A stretch of 64,000 nucleotides of DNA, taken from assembly GCA_022577435.1 (NCBI GenBank), contig JAKOON010000060.1, positions 112,001 through 176,000 of the forward strand. Reading direction: 5' to 3'. The position numbers were made by a program, and so were the translations under genes. Shown here piece by piece: positions 35,801-43,680 of the stretch; the stretch's first letter is position 1; every line of letters starts with the position of its first letter. This DNA is from Embiotoca jacksoni (taxonomy: Eukaryota; Chordata; Actinopteri; Embiotocidae). The notes beneath the pieces were generated by a model. That model did not search any database. It was not told the origin of the DNA and saw nothing but the letters and a program-made list of their open reading frames with translations.

Positions 35801-36380
35801 CAGTTCCAGTCTTACTTGGTCTGGTATGACCAGTAACAGGGTGGCTAATGTCAACAGAAAAGTTTAGTTCAGTCCAGCTGTTTTCATGACTAGTTGTGCT
35901 ACTGTATGTTTTAGGGTTAAAGCCAGACTGTGTAACTTTTGTGAGGGAATGTAATTTGATGATAGAAAAGTCATAAAGTAAGCAAACTGATACAGAATTT
36001 AGTAATACAGCCATATCCATCTAAAGGTTGCTGACATCAGCCCCCATTATTTTCTGGTAACAACAGAAGTAAGACTGTAGCAATAAAACTCCTGAGTGTG
36101 ATCAACTAAGTGAGCTAAAACAAAAACAACAATGAATGTTTCTGGGTACTTTCCTGATGTTGATTGAAAAGTTTTCTTGGAAAAATATATTTTCAATCAT
36201 GTTGATTGAAAGATGAAAGCAGATTAACACCACATCCTGGTTCTCTGTGCAGTACCTGTGCGGACTCTGTGCTGCTCTGCGCTGTGATGGAGATGTATGG
36301 CTTGGAGGCTGTGGAGCAGGTGGAGGTTCGGGGCGGCACTGGTGGAGGAGTTTTCTTATAGGTGGTGATGCAAGACGAAA
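14585..36380 (-). CDS. dlgap1: DLGAP/GKAP (SAPAP) postsynaptic scaffold, probably dlgap1; gene span, ten exons, 5' end missing
   Basis: Disks-large-associated proteins link PSD-95 family scaffolds to Shank in the postsynaptic density. Ten minus-strand exons join in phase: 36380-36256, 34764-34639, 34442-34287, 32643-32561, 29993-29948, 28626-28009, 24525-24393, 23188-23097, 22077-21925 and 14809-14585. They give about 584 residues. In order they show a PPPVPPR proline motif, the [12 protein letters not shown] block, two dynein-light-chain-type motifs (GIQVD, GVQVE), a 14-residue tandem repeat, the GKAP-homology domain, a second proline motif (PPPVPKKPP) and the C-terminal PDZ ligand QTRL. The family is certain. 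The choice of dlgap1 over dlgap2/4 rests on recalled C-terminal motifs ([25 protein letters not shown]). The first exons, including the PSD-95-binding repeats, are not in view. Confidence 0.9.
17128..18710 (-). mobile_element. Rex3 (RTE-clade LINE), internally rearranged and 3'-truncated
   Basis: On the minus strand the 5' region (TTAACGTGGTGGAGGGGTTT near 18670) is followed by endonuclease sequence with the motif [13 protein letters not shown] pieces follow ([35 protein letters not shown], holding the catalytic FADD). The conserved Rex3 sequence ACCACCACCCCGGTCTGCCA is at 17781-17800. EN passes directly into mid-RT near 17870, so a block is missing. Homology stops just after MVL near 17128. 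Several frameshifts make it dead. Confidence 0.88.
18890..19930 (-). mobile_element. ~1-kb repeat copy A, possibly PIF/Harbinger-related
   Basis: It aligns by eye along its length with 33010-34105: shared ATTCCGTTAAT, TTTCAGTATATT, GACGTTTAATTAATG, GAGGCCGACTCGTAGTAC and TGATTACGAGCCT. On the minus strand, short pieces ([19 protein letters not shown], then AWQEVTNI) resemble a Myb/SANT-like or MADF domain as found in Harbinger-type elements. That resemblance is tentative. No terminal repeats were delimited. Confidence 0.45.
19453..19485. repeat. GGTA microsatellite with a 9-bp hairpin
   Basis: AGGTAGGTA is followed after TGGT by its exact reverse complement TACCTACCT. It is absent at the equivalent place in copy B (33010-34105), so it was gained after the two copies separated. 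Confidence 0.8.
20283..20355. repeat. 70-bp direct duplication, copy 1
   Basis: Starts TTCAATAGGCAAGTGTGATG and ends GGAGACATCT. Copy 2 lies at 20868-20937 with only a few substitutions. Confidence 0.95.
20868..20937. repeat. 70-bp direct duplication, copy 2
   Basis: Near-identical to 20283-20355, about 585 bp downstream in the same orientation. Confidence 0.95.
21925..22077 (-). CDS. dlgap1: dlgap1 exon: [16 protein letters not shown] segment
   Basis: A 153-bp, phase 0-0 exon with acceptor TCCTCTCATAG and donor AAG|GTAGGC. It encodes [19 protein letters not shown], then [19 protein letters not shown] and [13 protein letters not shown]. This is the last helical part of the GKAP-homology domain. 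The 7.1-kb intron that follows holds a Rex3 copy and other repeats. Confidence 0.95.
22078..24392 (-). other. dlgap1 introns around the 23097-23188 exon
   Basis: No further exon seen. Sequence near 23540-23600 (ATACTTTATTGTCCCC) resembles the edge of a common teleost dispersed repeat, but the extent is unclear. A (GAT)n run lies at 24302-24327, inside the intron just before the next exon. Confidence 0.45.
23097..23188 (-). CDS. dlgap1: dlgap1 exon: [20 protein letters not shown] segment
   Basis: A 92-bp exon with acceptor TGTGCTCGCAG and donor CTG|GTGAGT. Its first two bases complete an ATA codon (Ile) with the preceding exon, giving [16 protein letters not shown], then [15 protein letters not shown]. 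It lies within the GKAP-homology domain. FRELCEENL followed by NPN matches my recollection of DLGAP1 better than DLGAP2 or DLGAP3. Confidence 0.94.
24393..24525 (-). CDS. dlgap1: dlgap1 exon: start of the GKAP-homology domain
   Basis: A 133-bp exon starting in phase 0 after GACTGGCAG and ending one base into a codon before GTATGT. It encodes [18 protein letters not shown], then [14 protein letters not shown] and ENDLPED. This is the first helical part of the C-terminal GKAP-homology (GH1) domain. A second AG nine bases in (after GTGGTGCAG) is an alternative acceptor that would drop VVQ. Confidence 0.93.
24961..27412 (+). mobile_element. Rex3 (RTE-clade LINE), near full span with internal deletion
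   Basis: It starts with the Rex3 5' palindrome CCACCTTAACGTGGTGG (24989-25005) and ends in a GATG-type tail (27392-27411), typical of the family. A 3'-end-like piece appears out of order near 25435-25560. EN remnants lie near 25637-25870. RT pieces follow TGGCAGACCGGGGTGGTGGT (25994-26013), including [18 protein letters not shown]. The 3' part reads [25 protein letters not shown] and [18 protein letters not shown] junction sequence is missing near 25970. Many stops and shifts. Confidence 0.9.
26770..26845 (+). repeat. GGATGGA-type minisatellite inside Rex3
   Basis: Seven- and eight-base GGATGGA/GGAGGGT units are expanded between GVLFTSEGR and EIDRRIG. The related copy at 40640-42012 has only about three units here. 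Confidence 0.85.
28009..28626 (-). CDS. dlgap1: dlgap1 exon with in-frame nine-copy 14-residue repeat
   Basis: A 618-bp, phase 0-0 exon with acceptor TTCCATCCAG. It encodes [19 protein letters not shown], then nine 14-residue repeats (28551-28174), then [29 protein letters not shown] and DDPLD. The flanking blocks are conserved in DLGAP1; mammals, from memory, carry only one copy of the RQ(Y/F)SRD motif here. The donor is ambiguous. GAG|GTATCT after 28009 is the better splice consensus and adds [19 protein letters not shown] after 28039 is weak but matches the recalled orthologue spacing into VQRSV. Confidence 0.88.
28174..28551 (-). repeat. Coding minisatellite, 42 bp x 9, inside the dlgap1 exon
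   Basis: Nine 42-bp units with few substitutions encode variants of [14 protein letters not shown]. The first copy has QQYS instead of RQYS, and the last reads [10 protein letters not shown] and runs into TVSIQ. All units are exact multiples of three and no copy carries a stop. The opposite strand is also open, which is a by-product of the repeat. Confidence 0.95.
28627..32560 (-). other. dlgap1 introns flanking the 46-bp micro-exon
   Basis: Apart from the exon at 29948-29993 no coding signal was found. A T-rich homopolymer of about 24 T lies at 30595-30618. Plus-strand ORFs at 28759-29293 and 30590-31037 show no domain. Confidence 0.45.
29948..29993 (-). CDS. dlgap1: dlgap1 46-bp micro-exon: [15 protein letters not shown]
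   Basis: A 46-bp exon with acceptor CTCTGTCGTCAG and an excellent donor CAG|GTAAGT. One base completes the codon split from the previous exon (GG+G), then [15 protein letters not shown] follows in frame and joins to [17 protein letters not shown] is a signature of DLGAP proteins. The exon is too short to be found by ORF length and is recognised only by the motif plus matching phases. Confidence 0.9.
32561..32643 (-). CDS. dlgap1: dlgap1 exon: [27 protein letters not shown]
   Basis: An 83-bp exon with acceptor CATGTCCCCTAG and donor AGG|GTGAGG. It begins in phase 0 with VDGPEE, completing GIQVD, and ends two bases into a codon. [14 protein letters not shown] supplies a second dynein light chain type motif (GVQVE). 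These paired motifs are described in GKAP as light-chain binding sites, linking the scaffold to dynein/myosin-V transport (established knowledge). Confidence 0.92.
33010..34105 (-). mobile_element. ~1-kb repeat copy B, possibly PIF/Harbinger-related
   Basis: Counterpart of 18890-19930 in the same orientation. On the minus strand, [19 protein letters not shown] and [10 protein letters not shown] align with the copy A translation, so both derive from one coding or formerly coding sequence. It is diverged, with an internal 26-bp expansion. Confidence 0.45.
33311..33437. repeat. 26-bp tandem repeat, about five copies
   Basis: Units of ATCAGTTTATTTATGAACAA type alternate between endings ACAACAC and ACCCCAAC. 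Copy A has a single unit at the equivalent site (near 19195-19220). Confidence 0.92.
34287..34442 (-). CDS. dlgap1: dlgap1 exon: IHGPASQHV to KCLSIGIQ
   Basis: A 156-bp, phase 0-0 exon with acceptor ATTCCTGTGCAG and donor CAG|GTAATA. It encodes [18 protein letters not shown], a variable linker ([17 protein letters not shown]) and KCLSIGIQ. The last residues form the first half of the dynein light chain motif GIQVD, completed by the following exon. The charged linker differs among paralogues and is where paralogue assignment is least clear. Confidence 0.94.
34443..36255 (-). other. dlgap1 introns either side of the 34639-34764 exon
   Basis: No additional exon or classified repeat was seen. 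A short GGTA run lies at 35088-35105. Confidence 0.5.
34639..34764 (-). CDS. dlgap1: dlgap1 exon: [23 protein letters not shown] block
   Basis: A 126-bp, phase 0-0 exon with acceptor AACCCAACCAG and donor CAG|GTTTTG. It encodes [13 protein letters not shown], then [16 protein letters not shown] and [10 protein letters not shown], among the most conserved central segments of the DLGAP family. The exon continues directly into IHGPASQHV of the next exon, as in vertebrate orthologues. The donor +3 T is weak, but no better site is nearby. Confidence 0.94.
36256..36380 (-). CDS. dlgap1: dlgap1 exon: [17 protein letters not shown] segment
   Basis: A 125-bp exon with acceptor TTGTTCTTTGCAG before 36380 and donor CAG|GTACTG after 36256. 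It starts with two bases of a split codon, so the upstream exon must end one base into a codon. It encodes [18 protein letters not shown] followed by [23 protein letters not shown] fits a PxxPxR SH3-ligand pattern. The whole segment is a known conserved block of DLGAP1. It is the most 5' exon recognised here. Confidence 0.93.
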
Positions 36381-36599
36381 CTGCAAAGAACAAGACAGAG
36401 GGAGGGGAAATAAGGAGGAGAGGAAATAACATATGTTCGAATTCAATATTTTATAAGATGAACTTTCAAACACTGCATACAGGAGAGAAAATTCAGGTAC
36501 TGATCCGATTAATCACAAGGTTTTCTTTTCTAAACTGCTGTAAAATCTACAGCGAATCCAATATGAAGATAATAAATCAAATCAGAGGACAGGGAGAGA

Positions 36600-36990
36600 T
36601 GGAACCTGGTGATCCACAGTGGATCCATTTAGTACATCTCCCAGAGACAGAAGACAAACATTCCTTCATTCATCTTTCTAACCACTTCTTCTAATTACGG
36701 TTTGGTTGCAATAAGGAAAGCAGAGAAGCTTAGACGTCCCTGTTCCCCCAACTTCAAAGGGGATCCAAAGGCAATCCCAGCCCAACTGAGAGATACAAGG
36801 TTTCTAGCAGGTTCTGGGTCAACCTCTGGGTTTTGTACGAGTTGGCTGTACCTGATGAATCTCCAATGGGAGGCAGCCAGGATGTCGGAACCACCTCAAC
36901 AGGCTCCTCAGTGCATAGGAGTTGCTCAAGTCTCAGTTTCATCTTGATTGACAGAACTCCTCACCCTATCAGCAGGAGTGGAGTGCTGTT
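36600..36990 (-). mobile_element. Old Rex3 3'-end remnant
   Basis: On the minus strand the order of blocks matches the Rex3 3' region read from the other copies: the GAGTTCTGTC and GGTGGTTCCGACATCC region, CCTCCCATTGGAGATTCA, then the CAACCTCTG region. It is more diverged than the other copies, with no intact reading frame and a weak tail. The assignment is by pattern, not alignment. Confidence 0.6.
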
Positions 36991-38540
36991 TGATGAAGTG
37001 CCAGATCGCACCTGTGACACGCAAGAATGATAATGCACAGGCACATGCATGGCCGAGTTGAGGCAAATTTCTAAGGTTGTGCAACAGCTGTTTATATCAT
37101 GAATCAAGCAATACTTCTTTCGTCATTACTGTAATTCCATGACATGACATGGTGAGGGAAGCGATGTAGACTGACCGGTAAGTGGAAAGCTTTGGCTTTT
37201 AGCCCAGCTCCCTCTTCATCTAGGGTGACCAGTTGGAGCACTTGATGGAGAACTGTACATCCTTTGGGCCACATTCCACATATTTGGACAAAGTCCCACA
37301 TTTTGTTTGGCTCTTGTTTTCAAAAGTCAACCCTGCAGGGCAGACACTTCTAAAATCTGACTTTTTTTCCAAAGGCTGTCAAGAAAGCAGGGTTAGCAGA
37401 CTGTTATCATGGGGTCGTGTTTGATGTCAAAATCAAACTTTGAATATGTGGGTCAAGTGCAGGTTAGTCTGTTACCGTCTTTGCTGCCAACGCTACACCC
37501 AATGGGGAAAATTGCAAGTCACCACAAGGTCACAACTTATTCAGAATTCAGCGGAATATGATGGAAACTACCACAAATAAAAGGAAATGCCGCTACAACA
37601 AAGACTGGAAACTACCTGTAACTTTGTGAAGCTAGTGTAAGGTAACTCTCAGTAAATGTATTATTTTAAAACCAGTTGTAGTCGGTACAGCGACTGCATT
37701 ACTGCTGCAGCTTCTCCAGGCCTGCAGCTGATCTCACAATCCCTTCTCCCATCACTTGTGAATAACAATCCATTTAAGTCTTATATAATAATTTATGAAA
37801 TCTCTCTATTGTCTGTTGTTCTGCACAACATTAACGTCATCCGGACAATAACAGACTAAAAGCAGAATTGTGACTTGGACTGCACTGAACCTCCCTGCTT
37901 AAGTGATGAAGTGTTCAGACTGTCAGAAACTGTTATAAATGATATTTCGTCAGAGCACCACAACACTCTCCCAGGGTTTCTTGTTGGCAAGTAGCTGAGA
38001 ACTCAGCAGAACTCTACTAACCAAGATTTAAATGGACAGCTAAATGAAGCCTTAAATTTTCCCAAGACTCCCTGAAACAAAACTAGTGAAGTCATTCATA
38101 ATCTGGTTGCTAGACATAAAGGTGTAGTCCTCTAAAGGACAAGTTCATGGATTCAGCTTAGCCAACTTCACACACCGACATCTGTTCTGATCGTCTTATG
38201 AAGAGCACACGTCAACAAAAGTAGGAGAAAATAATCATCTAAAAAAATTTGAGGTCTGCTCCAACTGTCACTTCATTTTAATCAGATTCATATCGTGTAG
38301 CAGCACCATGTCTTTTCATATTGCCTTGTATTATATTTCCTAAAATCTTTTATGGCTTATGTAAAGCACATCATATTACCTTGCTGTAAAAAAAAGTGCG
38401 ACAAGTGGGGTTTGCCTAAAGTTAGAAGTTGAAGGATATATTAGCTGCTTCTAGTATGAAATACTCTAATGTCCGACTCAACTGTTGACAGTTAGATTGT
38501 AACACCTTAACACCTTAAACCTGAGGAGACCAGTTTCTGG
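36991..38540. other. No gene recognised
   Basis: Searched by eye for upstream dlgap1 exons on the minus strand; none seen. ORFs at 37104-37424 and 37656 lack motifs. Confidence 0.45.
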
Positions 38541-38559
38541 AGTTTTGAAAGTGAAATGT

Positions 38560-39040
38560 GGTCCCATTCTGGCCTGATAGAGGATTTCAGCTGCTCAACA
38601 GTTCAGGGTCTCCTTTGTTGTATTGTTCATGTCCTGATGCTCCAGATGTTTTCAATGATTGACAGGTCTGGACTGCAGGAGGCCAGTTTATCAGCGGACT
38701 CTTCTACTAGAGAACCATGCTGTTGGAATACGTGCAGAATGTGGTTGGACGTTGTTCTGCTGAAATAAACAAGACCTTCCCTGAAAGAGACGTTGTCTGG
38801 ATGGCAGCATATGTTGCTCCAGAACCTGAATATCTCATTCAGCATTAATGCTTCCTTCCAGATGTTCAAGCTGCCCATGCCATGTGCACTAATGCATCCC
38901 TGTACCATCACATATGCTGGCTTTAGAACTGAGCTGATAACAAGCTGGATGGTCCCTCTCCTCTTTAACCTGGAGGATGCAGTGTCCATGATTTCCAAAC
39001 AGAATCTCAGATTGTGATCCATCAGACCACAGTAGATATG
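38560..39040 (-). mobile_element. Tc1-like transposase remnant
   Basis: The minus strand encodes [14 protein letters not shown] and LASCSPDLSIIENIW, the paired blocks of Tc1-family (IS630-Tc1-mariner) transposases, where the glutamate in IENIW is the third catalytic acidic residue. The remnant starts with [15 protein letters not shown] and ends at 38627 by stop. The surrounding sequence (GGTCTGGACTGCAGGAGGCC and TGAAAGAGACGTTGTCTGGA) matches a common vertebrate element from memory. No terminal repeats were found. Confidence 0.75.
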
Positions 39041-39888
39041 AATGGGTTAATAATAAAGCCAAATAAAGCATAATTTATAGTTTCAAGTAATTTTATACAA
39101 ATGAAAAAATAATTATGGATATTACAATTTATGTATTTGTATAGATCCCTTTAAATCCTACACACTGGTAAGAAGGACAACATGCTGAAAACCTTATATC
39201 CTACTTTTTTAAAATATTTTTGCTACTTTACAAATGGACTAATAGGTAAATATACTTCATGTGATTTTTAGTGTTCATAAACTAGAGAGGAGGAAAAAGT
39301 TAAATTCATGAAAATTACCCTCACTCAACTGAACTGTAATCCATTTTGTAGAGAAGATGAGTAAAAACCTTCTTGAATTACTGTTGCTTTGATACCAGTG
39401 TGTCGTCTACACGCCCACTGGTTCATCCCTTTCTGTCTTTTTCCATGGTGGGACACAGCCGTATCATTTTATTCTCATTGTTTGACAATGTGTAGCCATA
39501 CATCTTATTTTGCCAGTGGCTCCAGAAAATCCAAACATAGACATGAAATGACATTTATTCATGCTCATGTGTTCATAAATAACATGCAGCCTGAGGGGGG
39601 AGAAAAACAGCTGATTAGCTATGCAGCTAGCTGCTGATATATCTACTGTATTTATCAATGCCTGCTGGGGAGGAAACAACCAGAAAAATAATACACAACC
39701 ACACACGGCAACAAAAAACTGTGTTTGTAGCTCACCCTCATACATAACAATTAAACCATTATCAGCCCAGTCTCCACTGAAAAGGTAAAACATGTTAAAA
39801 CTCTATTTAGATAGCAACTGGTTACCTACAGCAACACTGTTTTACACATATTTTAGCCATCATGGCTCCAGAACCGCAGATGTCGGTC
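39041..39888. other. No gene recognised
   Basis: AT-rich. Overlapping ORFs at 39389-39793 on both strands have no recognisable domain. Confidence 0.45.
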
Positions 39889-40115
39889 AATCCACCACTT
39901 TGATCCACTGAAAAAGCTCAACAACTTCCGGACGACATGCCGTGATATTTTGGACAGACATTCTGACTTTGGGGATGATCTGACTTTCTGATCTCGTGCA
40001 ACATAACAGGTAGATATCTTTAGTTCAGAGTAAATTAATGAAACAAACTATCTGGTGATTTGAAACTTTTATACAAACATTCATGTTCCCTGCTGGAGAA
40101 GTTGTAATAACTTTG
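39889..40115. repeat. Degraded teleost dispersed repeat
   Basis: Blocks such as GTCAATCCACCACTTTGATC, CTCAACAACTTCCGGACGAC and TACAAACATTCATGTTCCC match, from memory, a very common teleost repeat family with the CAACAACTATTGGATGG core. No coding content. Confidence 0.5.
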
Positions 40116-40639
40116 ATGATGCTCTGAATTGAACCGTAAAACCACATAAACATCAGCAGAAGATTTTTACAGATGTTTAGTATTAAGTTCAAAACCATTC
40201 TGCTATTTTATTTGCAGGCATAATTCCCATGAGAATATGTTTTACAGTTTTAAGTACAAAAATCCTCTTAATATAATTCTCCGTCTGTCTTTGGCTTCTC
40301 TCTGAAGCTCTGCCATGAACAGGCTATTTTGTTTCTATCTCTTTTTAGTGCATTGATATCAATGACCACTTCTTCTGATTGGTTGTCTCTTTTTTGAGTG
40401 ACACATGCACAGACCAAACACAGGTTATCTGCTAGCTCCGATACAGAACGCCAGCTCTGTGTTTTCTTTGACATAAACGGTTGGACAGTGAGCCGTACTG
40501 AGGACAGACATATGGCACGAGTGTGTCCAACGGCTCGTCCACGGGGCACAGCTGCTGAACTCAGGCTGAGTGCATCACTCTGTGGACCAAGCCCTTTCAT
40601 GCTTTCGTAGTATCGCACCCAGACCTGCTTTATTTTCTA
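40116..40639. other. No gene recognised
   Basis: A 116-codon minus-strand ORF at 40268-40618 has no recognised motif and no clear splice sites. It was examined as a possible dlgap1 exon and not accepted. Confidence 0.4.
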
Positions 40640-42012
40640 AAAAGGAATGGTCACACCCATATCCCGAGCAGAGGCCTCTGAGGTAGTCAGAAAGCTCCTC
40701 TGTGACAAGGTACCGGGGGTGGATGAGATCCGCCCTGAGATGCTGAAGGCGCTGGACATTGCTGGGCTGTCTTGGCTAACACGCCTCTTCAATGTCTCAT
40801 GGGGATCGGGAACAGTACTATTGGACTGGCAGACCGGGGTGGTGGTTCCCATTTTCCAAAAAGGGGGACCGGAGAGTTGCTCCAACTGTCGGGGTATCAC
40901 ACTACTCAGCCTCCCAGGCAAAGCTTATGCCAGAGTGCTGGAAAGGACTCCGACCGTTTGTTGAACCTCAGATTCAAGAGGAGCAGTGTGGATTCCGTCC
41001 TCATCGTGGAACAGTGGACCAGAGCTTTACCCTCGCAGGACTACTGGAGGGTCCTGGGAGTTTAACCATCCAGTCTACATGTGTTTTGTGGACTTGGAGA
41101 AGGCTTTCGACCGGGTCCCCCGGGGGTTTTTGTGGGAGGTGCTGCGAGAGTACGGGGTGCCGGACCCGTTGCAAAGGGCCATCCGGGCTCTGTACAACCG
41201 CAGTAGGAGCTGTGTTCGTATTCTCGGCAATAAGTCAGACTTGTTTCCAGTGGGTGTTGGCCTCTGGTGGGCGTGGCCTCCACCAGGGCTGACCTTTGTC
41301 ACCGATCCTGTTTGTGACCTCCATGGACAGGATATCAAGGCGCAGCCGGGGGGAGGAGAACGTCGGGTTCAGGGGTCTTCGGATCGCATCTCTGCTGTTT
41401 GCAGATGATGTGGTCCTGTTGGCCTCTTCGGACCTCCAGCACTCACTGAGGCGGTTTGTGGCCAAGTGTGAAGCAGCAGGGATGAGGGTTAGTACCTCCA
41501 AATCTGAGGACATGGTTCTCTGCCGGAAACCGGTGGATTGATCCCTCCAGGTGGGGACGGAGTGACTGCCTCAAGCGAAGGAGTTTAAGTATCTCGGGGT
41601 CTTGTTCACGAGTGAGGGGAGGGTGGAGGGTGGAGGATGGAGGATGCAGCGGGAGATCGACAGGTGGATCGGTGCCGCTGCAGCAGTACAACAGATGCTG
41701 CACCGGACCGTGTTGATGAAGAGGAGCTGAGCCTGAAGGCGAAGCTCTCAGTTTACCGGGCGATCTACGTTCCGATCTTCACCGATGGTCAGCAGCTCTC
41801 TGGGTCGTCACCGAAAGAACGAGGTCGCGGCTACAAGCGGCCGAAATGAGTTTCCTCCGTAGGAGGTCGGGCTCAGTCGGGATCCTCAGGAGGAGCTGGA
41901 AGATGTTGCAGGAGAGAGAGGGAAGTCTGGGTCAGCTTGCTTGGCCTGCTGCCACCAGGACCTGACCCAGATAACCGGAAGATGATGGATGGATGGATGG
42001 ATGGATGGATGG
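40640..42012 (+). mobile_element. Rex3 (RTE-clade LINE), 5'-truncated
   Basis: It begins within the RT-upstream region (PGVDEIRPEMLKALDIAG). It contains TGGCAGACCGGGGTGGTGGT at 40827-40846 and reads [17 protein letters not shown], then [15 protein letters not shown] and [12 protein letters not shown], the RT palm motifs. It ends with [18 protein letters not shown] sequence and a (GGAT)n tail (41984-42012). Compared with the other copies, part of the 3' domain is deleted near 41870. Frameshifts break it into several ORFs. It has the longest RT region of the three copies. Confidence 0.92.
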
Positions 42013-43680
42013 ACGTCGAACAAACAGCTTCATAAAACACTGTTTGGGACTCTAAGCTGGGAGGAGTGAACTAAGCCCTTACGTGTATTTCCTGAATACC
42101 TGAAGTTTCACTTCATGTTGCTTCTTTTATCTTCAGCAGTATCTGCAAACTTTTTTCTGACTCCCACACAAGGGTGACTTCACATTTATAACAAGCATAA
42201 CCTTTATGGAAATGTACTTTAATGAATATGAAATAATGCAGAATTGTTCATTGTTCTAACTTGTATCAGTGTCCCAGTATGGAGCTCAACCTTGTATAGT
42301 GGACATCTGTTACAGCAGCACTTCCTGATCTCTCTACTGCTATCATACATTCATCTCCAATTTGGCCGAGTGCCATCAGCTCAACTAGCCTGCACGACCG
42401 CTGGCATCAATGTCAGGTCAATGTCAGCAGCTCTGCCACTTCCATCGGTCAAGAAGCAGCCGTCAGGAGCAAGCAGGGACATTTTATACACTGTAACAGC
42501 TCAGTTTCGTATGAATACAGATGGGCAGTCAGGTTTGAAGCTGTGGCTAATTTAACAAAGTAAATATGCGATGGCATGACTTTGGTGACTGACCACAAGT
42601 CAATGAAAGGATGTGTGAGGTTTAAGATTATTCAATTTAACCAGTCCCTGAAGGAAATCACAGATTCAAGCAACCTCAGCAATATTTGCAGTAGCTTGCA
42701 ATTTAGAAAACAATTCCTGGGATTTTTCCCCAGAAAATGTCCTCAACAGAAGCTTTGCTGAAGTTATTACGACATAAAGTAGTTCTCCCAAACAAAACTC
42801 CCTTTGTTAACAAAATAACTCCTCTCACAAGCAGCAAGGCTCTGCTTCCAACCCTCACCAGCAAAACAAACTGCTGCTGGTGATGGGGTTTGTGGGAAAT
42901 ATGGTCGTATGATTAAAATGAGGAGTATTGTATGTTAGATAAGTATTATAGACACTTCAAGCTTTAAGAAACTTAATTTGATTGATTGTGTGCATACAGT
43001 AGCAATATGAGATGAACTAATATTAATTAAACAGCATTTAGTTCTCTAAATTATTGGATCCTTGCTGAAACATGAGACTTTATTGCTGAGCTACGGCAAT
43101 ATTGCAGTTGTTTGTTTGGTCTAATAAATGTGTTTACTGTAGCTGCTGTGATGGTTGTATCTCGAAATGTTTTATACCAATCAGACCGCAAGAATCTCAT
43201 CTTTCTAAAGATAAAGATCACACGAGTACAAACGGTTACTTTATAAACTAAAGACATTCAAAAAAAAATCCATCACATATCTTTTTGGGTAGCAAATTTG
43301 TCAAAATTCAATCTTACAATAAAAAAAAAAAAAAAAACAGTTTTAGTAATTCATTATGCGTTGGCCTCATTACTGACACTATTTGTCCCTGCCAAGATAA
43401 TCCTCCTTACAAAGTGTATATAGAAGTGATAATAAGTGGTACACTGATGGTTCTTGTTGAGGCAAGATTGCATTCATACTGTATAGATTTGTAAAAATCC
43501 CAGTAACACTCTCAGGCAGAAGCTTGTCCACCCAAAGGACCAAACACAGAGACATGAGCCAAGCAATAGTGTCTGCAGCAAAATGCAGCAAGCAGTTCTC
43601 AGACTGGTACATTGAGGAAACTAAATAAACAATTCACAAGTGCATAGCAAAACACATGAGAGCAAACTCCATCGGACAGG
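42013..43680. other. No gene recognised
   Basis: Unique-looking AT-rich DNA. A 17-A run lies at 43321-43337. Confidence 0.5.

Noticed and set aside
40268..40618. 116-codon minus-strand ORF considered as an upstream dlgap1 exon
   Set aside because: No DLGAP motif, no suitable acceptor/donor pair giving the required phase, and adjacent to a Rex3 copy.
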